The notes under the pieces are model-generated. The model was not told where the DNA came from. It searched no databases and was given only the letters and a program-made list of their open reading frames with translations. A DNA stretch of 64,000 nucleotides from Prolixibacteraceae bacterium. GTDB taxonomy: Bacteria > Bacteroidota > Bacteroidia > Bacteroidales > Prolixibacteraceae. The position numbers and the translations under genes are program-made. Shown piece by piece: positions 1 to 9,677 of the stretch (positions within the stretch are counted from its first letter, which is position 1; each line of letters starts with the position of its first letter). The stretch covers positions 28,825-92,824 of the forward strand of contig JALNYZ010000016.1 in assembly GCA_023229575.1 (NCBI GenBank), given 5' to 3'.

Positions 1-961
1 CACATAACCATACAGGCGGTAATGATCCGATTCGCGTATATCCTGGTTGGCTGTTGTTTTCATGGCTTCAAAAGCCTTCCGGTAATCAAATCCACCCATC
101 CCCTTCAAAATTGCATCGGCAATCACCGGAACAGCATGGTAACCCGGCATCGCTTTTTACCTTGTCAAAATCCCAGTCAGGAATCTCCTGCAATCCTGCC
201 ATGGCACCCTCCTCGGATACAGAGCTGATGGCCACTTTCACCAAGAGTTTTGTTCCTGCTTTTGTGCCTGGAAAAGAGAGATAACTTTTAAGTCGCACTG
301 AATTCGCTTCTACCTTCGAACGAACCTGGGTTCCATCAGTAAAGATTAAAACTTCACCGAAGGGCAGGCTTGTTTTGGCAGCAAAATAAACTGTACGCTC
401 TCCAACAAACCCGATGGAGCGCCGAAATCCAACCACAGTGTGGTCATCAATTTTCCTAAAATAGCACTCCAATGGCTCATCCCCATTGTGCCCTACCCTC
501 GCCTCCATACCATTTCCAAATCCCAGATCAATCCTAATCAAGGCATTTTTACAGTCTGGTAAAGTATAACGGTGCAGTCCGCAATGGGTTGTAACAGTTA
601 GTTCGGCTTTGATATCAGCACTCCTCAGAACAACTGAATAATATCCGGGCGAGGCCTTCTCTTGCAGGTGGGAAAACTCACCGTTGACAGACTCCCTGGT
701 AGGGTTTGCGTTGACAAGTGGGAAAACCGATATATCACAAAGACTTTCTGCTCCTGTACCACTATAATGGGTGTGACTGAAACCCTGAATTTTACTGCTC
801 GAATAGTGATACCCACTGCACCAGTTGTAGCCGTGTTCACCATTGTCGGGACTTAGTTGCACCATTCCAAAAGGGACCACAGCCCCAGGAAAGGTATGGC
901 CGTCTTCGTCAGTACCAATAAACGGATTGACATAACGAACAAGATGTTGTGCAACTGACAT
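1..961 (-). pseudogene. GH92 family alpha-mannosidase, 5' part, internally deleted and frameshifted
   Basis: The reading frame from 961 down to 86 starts MSVAQHLVRYVNPFIGTD and carries typical GH92 N-terminal motifs (VNPFIGT, FPGAVVPFGMVQLSPDN, FSHTHYSGTG). After FDKVKSDA (near 155) the frame runs into a short nonsense tail. The neighbouring frame from about 152 down to 1 resumes GH92 sequence (GYHAVPVIADAILKG, then YRLYGYV). Compared with the intact GH92 at 30343-32640, about 115 residues between these points are missing, including the SLWDTFRA region. This is therefore an internal deletion plus frameshift, not a simple point frameshift. The codon before the ATG is TGA, so there is no signal peptide, unusual for a Bacteroidota GH92. 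The gene runs off the window. A local assembly collapse could give the same picture. Confidence 0.8.
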
Positions 962-1305
962 TCAAACAGATAAAAATATCCAAATGATTGATGCAATTTT
1001 TTTAGCGGGCAATTGAAGCTAAAAATGAATCGTCTTTTATTGCACACGTTTGGATCTTTATCTAGCTAACAACCAGTCGTTAAAATTATTCATTCTCAGG
1101 TTGAATTGCATATACCATCTTTTAAATAAAAAATATCATAAAATTGTTATGATTACAAAACTTAGTTATACTTTTATCGTTATTAAGTCTAAATAAAATT
1201 CTAAACTGCATATAGATCGTATGTACCTTATTTTATGATTGTTCCAAAATTTATCAATTGTGGAAAATAGAAAGGTTTGATGACTATACTGTAGGGAATT
1301 GAAGG
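962..1305. promoter_or_regulatory. AT-rich divergent intergenic region
   Basis: This 344-bp spacer separates the minus-strand GH92 remnant from the plus-strand leucine/mevalonate run, so both promoters should lie here. It is strongly AT-rich from about 1090 to 1260. I found no exact TAnnTTTG -7 box on either strand, only near matches, so no promoter is placed. Confidence 0.4.
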
Positions 1306-2883
1306 TTGATAAATAATAAAACATTGAAGCGACTCACAACAAATATAAAAACCACAGAAGAGCAGTTTAAGGAAAAGGTTGAAGCGTTTATGGAGGTCAT
1401 GAATATTTTTCATGGCAGGATGAACAATATTCTCTGTCGTGACAATGACCTGGCGGTGATCAGGCACCGGGAGCGGGGAAAGCTGGATGCACGCATCAGA
1501 ATCGATTTGTTGGTCGACGAGCATACCCCATTTCTGGAACTATCTGTCATGGCTGCCTTTGACCAGTACGATGATCAGTTTCCTTCTGCGGGTATCGTTA
1601 CCGGTATTGGAAAAGTTCATGGAAAATTGTGCATGATCATTGCCAATGATGCCACAGTTAAGGGAGGCACCTATGTCAGGGAGACGGTAAAAAAGCACCT
1701 TAGGGCTCAGGAAATTGCCCTGGGTAACCGTTTGCCATGTATCTATCTTGTTGACTCTGGTGGAATATTCTTACCTGAACAAGCCAACATATTTCCGGAT
1801 CAAGATGGATTTGGCCGTATATTTTACAATCAGGCTCAAATGTCAGCAGAGGGAATACCGCAACTATCGATCGTAATGGGCTCTTGCACGGCAGGAGGGG
1901 CTTATGTACCTGCGATGAGTGACGAAACCATCATTGTCAGGAACCAGGGGACCATATTTATTGGAGGTCCTCCTCTGGTAAAAGCTGCGACTGGTGAGGT
2001 GGTTACAGCGGAGGAGCTTGGCGGGGCCTTGGTTCACGCCTCAATATCAGGGGTTGCCGATCATTTGGCCGATAATGAGATTGATGCGATCAGGATTTGC
2101 AGGAATATTCTTGAATTTATTCCCGCCAACGAATCTCAGCCCTACGAACTGCATGCCATCGAAGAGCCTGTCTATAGTCTCCATGATATTTACGGTTTTG
2201 CACCGGTTGATCTAAGAAAACCCGTTGATATCTATGAAATTATTGCAAGAATAACAGACGGGAGCAAGTTTGAGGAGTTCAAAAAAAATTATGGGACAAC
2301 ATTGGTCACTGGTTATTCAAGGATCTTTGGATTTCCAGTAGGTATCATTGCCAACAATGGGTTTCTGACTTCTGAGGCGTCGCTCAAAGGAGCTCATTTT
2401 ATCGAAATCTGCAATTTCAGAAAAATACCACTCCTCTTTCTTCAAAACATCACCGGCTTTATTGTTGGGAAGAGATATGAGCATGAAGGGATTGCCCGCA
2501 ATGGAGCCAAGTTGATACATGCCGTTGCTACAACAGTAGTTCCCAAAATCACTGTCATTATCGGCGGCTCTTTCGGCGCCGGGAATTATGCTATGGCTGG
2601 AAGGGCTTACAATCCTGATTTCCTTTTCATGTGGCCCAATGCCAGGATCGGAGTGATGGGCGGACAACAGGCCCAGGATGTAATCAACTCAATCAAGAGG
2701 AACAACAACGATGATCTTGTAAAACAAATTGACAAGGAAAGCAGCGCGTACTTCAGTACTTCCCGCCTTTGGGATGATGGAATAATTGATCCCATCGATA
2801 CCAGGGCTGTGGTAGGTATGGCTATTTCAATCGCTTCAAACAAAAAAACAACTCCACCGCGAAATGGGGTTTTTAGAATGTGA
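1306..2883 (+). CDS. mccB: Acyl-CoA carboxylase beta subunit, probable methylcrotonyl-CoA carboxylase beta
   Basis: Carboxyltransferase subunit of a biotin-dependent acyl-CoA carboxylase. It transfers CO2 from biotin to an acyl-CoA, probably 3-methylcrotonyl-CoA in leucine catabolism. The 525 residues show the family hallmarks: RHRERGKLDARIRIDLLVD near the N-terminus, the VKGGTYVRETVKKHLRAQEIA stretch, GGAYVPAMSDE, and the C-terminal block GGSFGAGNYAMAGRAY with GVMGGQQAQDV. The length suits MccB. The frame opens after a TGA at 1300, so the start is TTG 1306 or TTG 1324. The first ATG (1390) would cut into the conserved N-terminus. The substrate is inferred from the neighbouring hydratase, biotin subunit and dehydrogenase; propionyl- or geranyl-CoA carboxylase is less likely in that context. 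Confidence 0.9.
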   Translation: MINNKTLKRLTTNIKTTEEQFKEKVEAFMEVMNIFHGRMNNILCRDNDLAVIRHRERGKLDARIRIDLLVDEHTPFLELSVMAAFDQYDDQFPSAGIVTGIGKVHGKLCMIIANDATVKGGTYVRETVKKHLRAQEIALGNRLPCIYLVDSGGIFLPEQANIFPDQDGFGRIFYNQAQMSAEGIPQLSIVMGSCTAGGAYVPAMSDETIIVRNQGTIFIGGPPLVKAATGEVVTAEELGGALVHASISGVADHLADNEIDAIRICRNILEFIPANESQPYELHAIEEPVYSLHDIYGFAPVDLRKPVDIYEIIARITDGSKFEEFKKNYGTTLVTGYSRIFGFPVGIIANNGFLTSEASLKGAHFIEICNFRKIPLLFLQNITGFIVGKRYEHEGIARNGAKLIHAVATTVVPKITVIIGGSFGAGNYAMAGRAYNPDFLFMWPNARIGVMGGQQAQDVINSIKRNNNDDLVKQIDKESSAYFSTSRLWDDGIIDPIDTRAVVGMAISIASNKKTTPPRNGVFRM

Positions 2884-2902
2884 AACTTAATATTTATTAA
2901 AA

Positions 2903-3262
2903 ATGGAATTAAAATCATTTATTACCGATGTATATCAATCCATCGATCGTAGTGACGCTTCGGCTTTTGCTCGTTTTATTACGCCCACAGGATCCTTTCG
3001 CTTTGCCAATAATCCTGCTGTAACCGGTACAAAAGCAATTGAAGAATATGTGGCTGGCTTCTTCCAAAGTCTGGAGGGTATCGAACACTCCAATCTGGAG
3101 TCCTGGAAGAGCGGGGATGCCATATTTGTAAATGGCATTGTAAAATATACCCGCCACAACGGCTCAACACTGGAAGTTCCGTTCTCCTGTACCTGGAAAA
3201 TGCAAGGGCGGCTTATTGACCAGTACCTGATTTATATTGACAGTTCTGAATTGTATCAATAA
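2903..3262 (+). CDS. SnoaL/NTF2-like small protein
   Basis: A 119-residue protein beginning MELKSFITDVYQSIDRSDA and ending in the pattern of NTF2-like folds: an N-terminal helix, TGSFRFANNPAVTGTKAIEEYV, then beta strands ending WKMQGRLIDQYLIYID. It lies 19 bp after mccB and 41 bp before the hydratase, so it is part of the same transcription unit. No catalytic role can be read from the sequence. Such proteins often bind small ligands or act as isomerases or hydrolases. Its place between two leucine-catabolic genes suggests an accessory role with CoA thioesters, which is inference only. Confidence 0.7.
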   Translation: MELKSFITDVYQSIDRSDASAFARFITPTGSFRFANNPAVTGTKAIEEYVAGFFQSLEGIEHSNLESWKSGDAIFVNGIVKYTRHNGSTLEVPFSCTWKMQGRLIDQYLIYIDSSELYQ

Positions 3263-3303
3263 TAATTCAGGCACGATTCAAAGGCTATTGTTATAAAAAA
3301 CCC

Positions 3304-4086
3304 ATGGACAATTATCAAACGATCAGGACTGAACTTAACGGGGCAAATTTGACTTTGTGGCTTACGCGGCCTCAAGTCCACAATGCGCTTGACCCGCTCA
3401 TGATCCGGGAAATATCCCAGCTTTTTTCCCTGGTAGAAAAGATACCGGATATAAGAGTGGTAATTATCAGAGGGCAAGGAAAATCATTCTGTTCGGGCGC
3501 GGATCTCCAATGGATGAAAAATGCCTTTATGCTAAGCGACGAGGAAAACCTGAAAGAGTGTGAAGAGCTATCAGTGATGTTCAGAATGATCTTCCTTAGC
3601 AGTAAAGTAGTGCTGGGAGTGGTCCATGGCAATGTTTTTGGTGGTGGAAACGGGTTGGTTGCTGTTTGTGACCTTGCAGTTGGCTTGTCCAATGCAAGAT
3701 TTTCGTTAAGTGAAACCAAGATAGGAATGGTTGCAGCCACGATCACACCCTACCTCTTGCAGAGAATGCGGATTTCTGACCTGAAGGAACTTATTTTCTC
3801 CGCAAGAAACTTTGATGGCGATGAAGCAGTTAAATATGGCTTGCTGGATCATTCGTTTTCTTCTATCGCAACTTTGGACCATTATTTAAATAATTTTTTG
3901 GTTCAGGTAGAGGAAAACGGAAGAGGTGCTATTGAAGCTTCAAAACAGCTTATAAACAGGTTAACCCTACAATCAATGGCTAAAACAATGGAGCAAATCC
4001 CTCAAATTTTGGCGCAGACAAGAATCTCTCCTGAAGCCCGGGAGGGATTCTCAGCATTTTTAGGGAAAAGAAAACCCAATTGGTGA
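3304..4086 (+). CDS. liuC: Enoyl-CoA hydratase/isomerase family, probable methylglutaconyl-CoA hydratase
   Basis: Crotonase-fold enzyme of 260 residues. Motifs seen are GKSFCSGADLQWMK (oxyanion hole segment), the following EENL/EELS region, VHGNVFGGGNGLVAVCDLAV and FSLSETKIGMVAATITPYLL. The GADLxWMK and ITPYLL features resemble methylglutaconyl-CoA hydratase, which makes 3-hydroxy-3-methylglutaryl-CoA from 3-methylglutaconyl-CoA. The gene sits between the two carboxylase subunits, as in liu-type clusters. In this window the product HMG-CoA is the direct substrate of the reductase encoded at 8367. A generic enoyl-CoA hydratase is the alternative. Confidence 0.85.
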   Translation: MDNYQTIRTELNGANLTLWLTRPQVHNALDPLMIREISQLFSLVEKIPDIRVVIIRGQGKSFCSGADLQWMKNAFMLSDEENLKECEELSVMFRMIFLSSKVVLGVVHGNVFGGGNGLVAVCDLAVGLSNARFSLSETKIGMVAATITPYLLQRMRISDLKELIFSARNFDGDEAVKYGLLDHSFSSIATLDHYLNNFLVQVEENGRGAIEASKQLINRLTLQSMAKTMEQIPQILAQTRISPEAREGFSAFLGKRKPNW

Positions 4087-4139
4087 ATTAATGGATGAAG
4101 CCGGATCAGGGAACGAAAAATTTAATCAATCTTAACACG

Positions 4140-6134
4140 ATGGCCTTGCTCGACAAATTGTTGGTGGCAAACAGAGGTGAAATAGCCTTGCGTATTATAA
4201 AATCGGCAAAGAAGCTGGGGATCAGGACTGTTGCTATCTATTCTGAAGGCGATGAATCCTCTGGCTATGTGATGTTGGCTGATGAAAAAGTTGCCCTTGG
4301 GAAGGATGAGTTAAGTTCAACTTTTCTGAATATTGACCGAATTATGGGTATTGCACGTTCTACCGGTTCGCATGCCATCCATCCCGGTTATGGATTTCTC
4401 TCTGAAAGTTCCGATCTGGCCAGGGCCTGTGAAGAAAATCAAATCATTTTTGTAGGCCCAGGTTCTGAAATACTTGAATTAACGGGAAACAAACCGGAGG
4501 CCAAACAACTAGCCGCCAATCTTGGGATACCTGTTGTTACCAGTCATAAAATTGAATTTCCCGGAGTACTTTCCTCTGAACCAATTGAATTTCCAGTATT
4601 GATTAAAGCTTCCCATGGCGGAGGTGGCAAAGGGATACAACTTGTCCACAATATGGAAGAACTCGCTGCACATGTGGAACAATCGTCTCGTGCCGCCTTG
4701 AAATACTTTGGGAACGGAGCAATTTTTACGGAGAAACAGATCAGGAATGCCCGGCATGTTGAGGTACAGCTTTTAGGGGATCAGTATGGCAAACTCATTC
4801 ATTTGTATGAACGTGAGTGTTCTATACAGCGAAACCATCAAAAAATTATCGAAGAGGCCCCTGCAATTTTTTTATCCCCTCAGCTGCGTGCAAATTTACT
4901 CGATGCAGCCGTAAAAATTGGTAATTCAGTAAAGTACGTGGGTGCTGGAACTGTCGAATTTCTAATAGATGAGTCGGGCAACTTCTTTTTCATGGAAATG
5001 AATCCACGAATTCAGGTTGAACATGCCGTCACTGAAGAGATTACAGGAATTGATATTGTGGCTGAGCAATTGAAAATCGCATCCGGGCTCCCGCTCTCCT
5101 TCATGCAGGAAGAGGTAAGCATCAAAGGGCATGCCATTGAGGTTAGGTTATACACGGAAGATCCCGCAAAAGGGTTTGCCCCGTCCACCAGACAATTGCG
5201 CTCCATCAATTTCCCGGAACATCCTTCACTAAGAATTGAGGCAGATATAAACATCGAACATTTGGCCAAAAATCAGTTTGATCCACTCTTGCTCAAATTA
5301 ATCGCACGATGTGATGACCGTGAACAGGCAATCAATCTGCTTCGAAATAGTTTGAGCACGCTGAATGTTATTGGCCCTGAGACCAATACAAAATTCATTG
5401 AAAATATTCTCGTCCATGAACAATATCAGCAAAACAATATCTCGGTTGAATTTTGCAAAAATAACCACGAGACCCTGGTCCATTACATCAAAGAACAATT
5501 CACCTCAACCGGTATAACCTATTTGATTGCACTTGCTGTTGCAAAGGGTTATCTGGAAAATGGCGGTCTCTCGGAAAGTGATCCCTGGAATTCCCTGGGA
5601 TACTGGCGATCGACACCATCCTTTGTTCCTCTTGCCATTGATAATTATTTATATCGTATACAAATTAATGTCAACGATAAATCAAATACATACCATGTTT
5701 GGAACGGGACAAAAACAGTATTCAATGCCGTCTTTTGCTCAGAAAACAGTATTGAAATTTCAATTCATGGGCTTAAAAAGATTTTTTTTTACCAATTCGA
5801 TCAACAGTGGAAATTACATGTCGTCCATAAGAATACCCAATACCACATAGTTTTCCCCGGATTGTTAAAACATCAGCCGGAAACCAGTGTCCTGCCATCC
5901 ATTGAAACAGCGGAAGAAACCGCAGAAATAACCTCTCCGATGCATGGGAAAATACTGGAAATATTTGTAAAAGAAAACCAGCTGATTAAAAAAAATGAAC
6001 CATTGCTAATTATTGAGGCAATGAAATCAGAGAATAAAATTCTCTCGCACAAAGATGCCAGAATCAGGAAAATTGCCGTCAGTGTGGGAACCCAGGTTGC
6101 AGACCATATGCCACTTATATTTTTAGAGGATTAA
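4140..6134 (+). CDS. mccA: Biotin carboxylase/biotin carrier subunit, probable methylcrotonyl-CoA carboxylase alpha
   Basis: About 664 residues. The N-terminal biotin carboxylase domain begins MALLDKLLVANRGEIALRI, contains the ATP-grasp loop KASHGGGGKGIQLV, and the active-site blocks RECSIQRNHQKIIEEAPA, FFFMEMNPRIQVEHAVTE and EVRLYTEDP. A linker region follows, then a C-terminal biotinyl domain with EAMKSEN, whose Lys takes biotin. The length and domain order match MccA. The ATG at 4140 fits the family N-terminus; an in-frame ATG at 4095 would add 15 residues of no obvious homology. It pairs with the beta subunit at 1306. The enzyme uses ATP and bicarbonate, which makes the route toward methylglutaconyl-CoA favourable. 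Confidence 0.9.
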   Translation: MALLDKLLVANRGEIALRIIKSAKKLGIRTVAIYSEGDESSGYVMLADEKVALGKDELSSTFLNIDRIMGIARSTGSHAIHPGYGFLSESSDLARACEENQIIFVGPGSEILELTGNKPEAKQLAANLGIPVVTSHKIEFPGVLSSEPIEFPVLIKASHGGGGKGIQLVHNMEELAAHVEQSSRAALKYFGNGAIFTEKQIRNARHVEVQLLGDQYGKLIHLYERECSIQRNHQKIIEEAPAIFLSPQLRANLLDAAVKIGNSVKYVGAGTVEFLIDESGNFFFMEMNPRIQVEHAVTEEITGIDIVAEQLKIASGLPLSFMQEEVSIKGHAIEVRLYTEDPAKGFAPSTRQLRSINFPEHPSLRIEADINIEHLAKNQFDPLLLKLIARCDDREQAINLLRNSLSTLNVIGPETNTKFIENILVHEQYQQNNISVEFCKNNHETLVHYIKEQFTSTGITYLIALAVAKGYLENGGLSESDPWNSLGYWRSTPSFVPLAIDNYLYRIQINVNDKSNTYHVWNGTKTVFNAVFCSENSIEISIHGLKKIFFYQFDQQWKLHVVHKNTQYHIVFPGLLKHQPETSVLPSIETAEETAEITSPMHGKILEIFVKENQLIKKNEPLLIIEAMKSENKILSHKDARIRKIAVSVGTQVADHMPLIFLED

Positions 6135-6135
6135 G

Positions 6136-7278
6136 ATGAATGAATTATTAGACAACAGTAAAGTAGAATACAGAAAAAAGATCAGGGCTTTTTCAGAGCT
6201 CGTTATTAGACCGATTGCCATCGAACAGGACAAAAAAGAGGAGTTTCCGATAGATCTTGCGCAAAAGATGGGAGATGCCGGGTTGTTTGGAATTACCCTA
6301 CCGGAAGAATATGGAGGCAAAGGGCTCGACTATCTCTCCTACATAATTGCCATTGAGGAGATGGCCCGGATCGACAGCTCGCCAGCAGCAACGGTGGCAG
6401 CGCACAACTCACTGGGAATTGCCCCGATCTATTATTTTGGAACTGAGGAGCAACGTTTGAAATACTTACCAGAATTGTGTACTGGCAAGAAAATATGGGC
6501 ATTTGGATTGACTGAAACCAATGCCGGGTCTGATGCAAAAGGTGTAGAGACTGAAGCTAAACTAGTTGATAACCAATGGATTATCAATGGTTCCAAAGTT
6601 TTTATCACCAACAGTTCCTCTGCAATAGCCTCCGGAATAACACTCCAAGCCATCACTGATTTGAGAAACGGAGAGAAGGAACTGTCCGTCATCCTGGTTG
6701 AACGAACCACCCCTGGTTATTCAACCGAGCCAATTAAAGGTAAATTGATGTGGCGGGCGGTGGACAACGGAAAACTACATTTCGACAATTGCGTGGTTCC
6801 TGTTGGCAATCTGCTCGGGAAGCGGGGTGAAGGCTTGAAGATTATGCTTTCGACCCTCGATGCCGGCAGATTGTCTATTGCGGCCATAGGTCTTGGGCTC
6901 GCCCAGGGTGCCTTTGAAATGGCCGTTGATTATGCCCGGAAGCGCAAACAATTCGGAAAAACGCTGGCCGAATTTCAAGCTATCTCTTTCAAACTGGCTG
7001 AGATGGCTACAAAAATTGAACTGGCAAGGAATACGCTCTATCATGCCTGTCGCATGAAAGATTCCGGATTACCATTTGGCAAGCAGGCGGCAATTTCAAA
7101 ACTCTATTGTTCCGAGATTGCAAAAGAGGTTGCTGACGAATCACTCCAAATCCATGGAGCATACGGATTCTTGCGCGAAAACCATATTGAACGATTTTAC
7201 CGCGATCAGCGTTTGCTTCAAATTGGTGAAGGAACCTCTGAAATTCTCAAAATGGTCATTTCACGTCACATTACATAG
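6136..7278 (+). CDS. Acyl-CoA dehydrogenase (short/branched-chain type)
   Basis: FAD-dependent dehydrogenase of 380 residues starting one base after mccA stops. Motifs include LPEEYGGKGLDYLSY, LTETNAGSDAKGVETEA, YARKRKQFGKTLAEFQAI, LQIHGAYGFLRENHIERFYRD and IGEGTSEILK. In this context it should oxidise isovaleryl-CoA to 3-methylcrotonyl-CoA, the carboxylase substrate. The catalytic base appears to be the Glu of GEGTSEI, as in butyryl-CoA dehydrogenases. Classical isovaleryl-CoA dehydrogenase carries its base on another helix, where this protein has DAGRLSI. I therefore call the family with confidence but the isovaleryl specificity only by neighbourhood. Confidence 0.85.
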   Translation: MNELLDNSKVEYRKKIRAFSELVIRPIAIEQDKKEEFPIDLAQKMGDAGLFGITLPEEYGGKGLDYLSYIIAIEEMARIDSSPAATVAAHNSLGIAPIYYFGTEEQRLKYLPELCTGKKIWAFGLTETNAGSDAKGVETEAKLVDNQWIINGSKVFITNSSSAIASGITLQAITDLRNGEKELSVILVERTTPGYSTEPIKGKLMWRAVDNGKLHFDNCVVPVGNLLGKRGEGLKIMLSTLDAGRLSIAAIGLGLAQGAFEMAVDYARKRKQFGKTLAEFQAISFKLAEMATKIELARNTLYHACRMKDSGLPFGKQAAISKLYCSEIAKEVADESLQIHGAYGFLRENHIERFYRDQRLLQIGEGTSEILKMVISRHIT

Positions 7279-7297
7279 TACAAATTGACGCTTCATC

Positions 7298-8344
7298 ATG
7301 AAAGCACTGTTTCAGGCAGAAAAAGCCAAACTAATCGTTGACAGGAATCAAATGGACCGCAAATCGGATCATATCAACCTGGCCATTCAATCGCAAACTA
7401 CAGCCAACGAATTGGATAGCCGCTTTTATTATGAGCCAATGATTTCAGCATTCCCCAAAGGGGACCTGGACGAAATTCCCTTTGCAGGAAAAACAATGAA
7501 AGTTCCAATTTGGGTATCAAGCATGACAGGGGGACATGCCCTCTCAGGTACGATCAACCGTAATCTGGCAATGGCCTGCAACGAATTCGGGATGGGTATG
7601 GGACTTGGTTCATGCAGGATGTTGCTGGAAGACGATTCCCTTTTCGACGATTTTAATATGCGTCCGATTATTGGGGACAAATACCCGCTTTTTGCCAATT
7701 TGGGAATCGCCCAACTCGAAGATATTCTTGCAAAAAGAGAAACGGACCTCCTGCGACGCCTGGTAGACAGGTTAAAGGCGGATGGGCTGATCATTCATGT
7801 AAATCCACTTCAGGAGTGGATTCAACCGGAAGGCAATTACATTCGAATCCCTCCCATCGAAACGATTGAGAAGCTGTTGAACATAACAGATTTTCAGGTA
7901 ATTGTCAAAGAAGTTGGGCAAGGATTCGGACCAAAAAGCATTCACCGGTTAATGGAACTTCCACTTACAGCCATTGAATTTGGGGCTTTCGGTGGGACAA
8001 ATTTTTCGAAAGTTGAAAACAGGAGGACTTTAAGTGCAGAGACTAAAAAATATCAGCCATTTGTGAATGTTGGAGTTACTGCAAATGAAATGGTTGAGAT
8101 AATAAATGAAATGGTACTTAAGGGTTATCAGCTGACCTGTAACCAGTTAATAATATCCGGGGGAATCCGCAATTATCTTGATGGTTATTACCTGGTACAA
8201 AAATCAATCCTCCCCGCAATCTACGCTCAGGCTTCCCTTTTCCTGAAATACAGCAGGGGCCATTATTCAGAATTACAGCAATTTATTGCAGACCAGATAG
8301 AAGGCTACAAAATGGCCGGGAGCTATCTTACGCTGAAACCATAA
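7298..8344 (+). CDS. fni: Type 2 isopentenyl-diphosphate isomerase
   Basis: FMN-dependent enzyme that interconverts isopentenyl and dimethylallyl diphosphate, the last step before prenyl chain building. The 348 residues contain the family markers MDRKSDHINLA near residue 20, WVSSMTGGHA, GMGLGSCR, HVNPLQEWIQPEG, VIVKEVGQGFGPKS, IEFGAFGGTNF and ISGGIRNYLDG (flavin phosphate binding). It is slightly longer at the C-terminus than many family members. It follows the dehydrogenase by 19 bp and precedes HMG-CoA reductase by 22 bp, marking the switch from catabolic to isoprenoid genes within one transcription unit. Confidence 0.92.
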   Translation: MKALFQAEKAKLIVDRNQMDRKSDHINLAIQSQTTANELDSRFYYEPMISAFPKGDLDEIPFAGKTMKVPIWVSSMTGGHALSGTINRNLAMACNEFGMGMGLGSCRMLLEDDSLFDDFNMRPIIGDKYPLFANLGIAQLEDILAKRETDLLRRLVDRLKADGLIIHVNPLQEWIQPEGNYIRIPPIETIEKLLNITDFQVIVKEVGQGFGPKSIHRLMELPLTAIEFGAFGGTNFSKVENRRTLSAETKKYQPFVNVGVTANEMVEIINEMVLKGYQLTCNQLIISGGIRNYLDGYYLVQKSILPAIYAQASLFLKYSRGHYSELQQFIADQIEGYKMAGSYLTLKP

Positions 8345-8366
8345 AACGAAAATAACAGCCTTTAAA

Positions 8367-9677
8367 ATGACGATTCAATTTGCAGGTTTTTCAAAGCTCG
8401 ACCGCTTACAGCGGATAAACTACATCGTAGAAAATAGGTCATTATCAACAGACGAGAGGGAAAGTTTTGATGATTATTGTGCTCCGGATTCAGCGCAACA
8501 GGTGTTGTTCAACGATATGATTGAAAATTATATCGGAAACTTTCCTGTTCCAATGGGAATAGTGCCACATATTTTGATCAACGGTGAATCATTGATGGTC
8601 CCTTTCGTTACAGAAGAGAGCTCGGTGGTTGCTTCCGCCGCCAAAGCAGCAAAATATTGGATCACGAGGGGAGGTTTCAAGGCAGTGGTTACTTCAATGA
8701 CCAAAAAAGGTCAGGTACATTTCACCTGGAATGGTGATTCTGACATAATCTCAAATATATTTCCTGAAATCCGGCAAAGAATATTCCAGTCCACCAACAA
8801 ATTGACCAGAAAAATGAGACAAAGGGGAGGTGGGATCACAGAGATTCAACTTTTGAACAAAACCGCTGAGCTTCCGGATTATTACCAGATAGATGTTTCG
8901 TTCGAAACTGCCGACGCCATGGGGGCCAATTTTATCAACAGCTGCCTGGAATCCATTGCTTCTGTTCTACCTAATATTCCAGAACTGAATTTCGGTAATC
9001 ATCAAGTCGGGATCATTATGTCTATACTCTCAAATTATACGCCCGATTGCATTGTCAGATGCTATGTTGAATGCCCGGTCAAGAACCTTACTGACTGGAA
9101 CAAAGAGTTGAAAGGTTATGCCTTCGCTGCAAAATTCAAACTAGCCGTTGACATCGCCAATCTGGATATTTCGAGGGCTGTAACCCACAACAAAGGGATT
9201 ATGAATGGTGTAGACGCAGTGCTTATGGCAACGGGAAACGATTCAAGGGCGACGGCTGCCTCTGTGCATGCCTATGCTTCCAGGGAAGGAAGATACAAAG
9301 GGTTGAGTACGGTCCGGGTTACAGACGAAATGTTCAGGTATGAACTTGAACTTCCATTGGCAATTGGGAGTGTTGGAGGAATTTCTAAAATTCATCCGGT
9401 CGTGCAACAAACCATGGCCATCATGAACTATCCTGATGCAGGAAAGCTGATGATGATTGCTGCTGCATCCGGTCTTGCCAATAATTTTGCGGCCATTGCA
9501 TCCCTGATAACATCCGGAATACAGGCAGGGCACATGAAAATGCACCTGTCCAATATTCTCAACCAACTTCAAGTCAATCGCCTTGATCGGGAAAGAGCGA
9601 TCAACCGGTTTAATGGATCACATGTAAGCTATGCTGAAGTAGAAGATTACATCTGTCAATTAAAAGGAGAACAATGA
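8367..9677 (+). CDS. mvaA: HMG-CoA reductase, class II-like
   Basis: Reduces HMG-CoA to mevalonate, the committed step of the mevalonate pathway. The 436-residue length is typical of bacterial class II enzymes. Visible motifs are ENYIGNFPVPMGI, VTEESSVVASAAKAA with a catalytic Glu near residue 83-84, VTHNKGIMNGVDAV (catalytic Lys), ATGNDSRA (catalytic Asp) and IQAGHMKMHLSN (catalytic His). All four catalytic residues are present. The stop codon overlaps the start of the next kinase by four bases. NADH versus NADPH preference cannot be read. No HMG-CoA synthase is nearby, so the substrate may come from the upstream methylglutaconyl-CoA hydratase. Confidence 0.93.
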   Translation: MTIQFAGFSKLDRLQRINYIVENRSLSTDERESFDDYCAPDSAQQVLFNDMIENYIGNFPVPMGIVPHILINGESLMVPFVTEESSVVASAAKAAKYWITRGGFKAVVTSMTKKGQVHFTWNGDSDIISNIFPEIRQRIFQSTNKLTRKMRQRGGGITEIQLLNKTAELPDYYQIDVSFETADAMGANFINSCLESIASVLPNIPELNFGNHQVGIIMSILSNYTPDCIVRCYVECPVKNLTDWNKELKGYAFAAKFKLAVDIANLDISRAVTHNKGIMNGVDAVLMATGNDSRATAASVHAYASREGRYKGLSTVRVTDEMFRYELELPLAIGSVGGISKIHPVVQQTMAIMNYPDAGKLMMIAAASGLANNFAAIASLITSGIQAGHMKMHLSNILNQLQVNRLDRERAINRFNGSHVSYAEVEDYICQLKGEQ

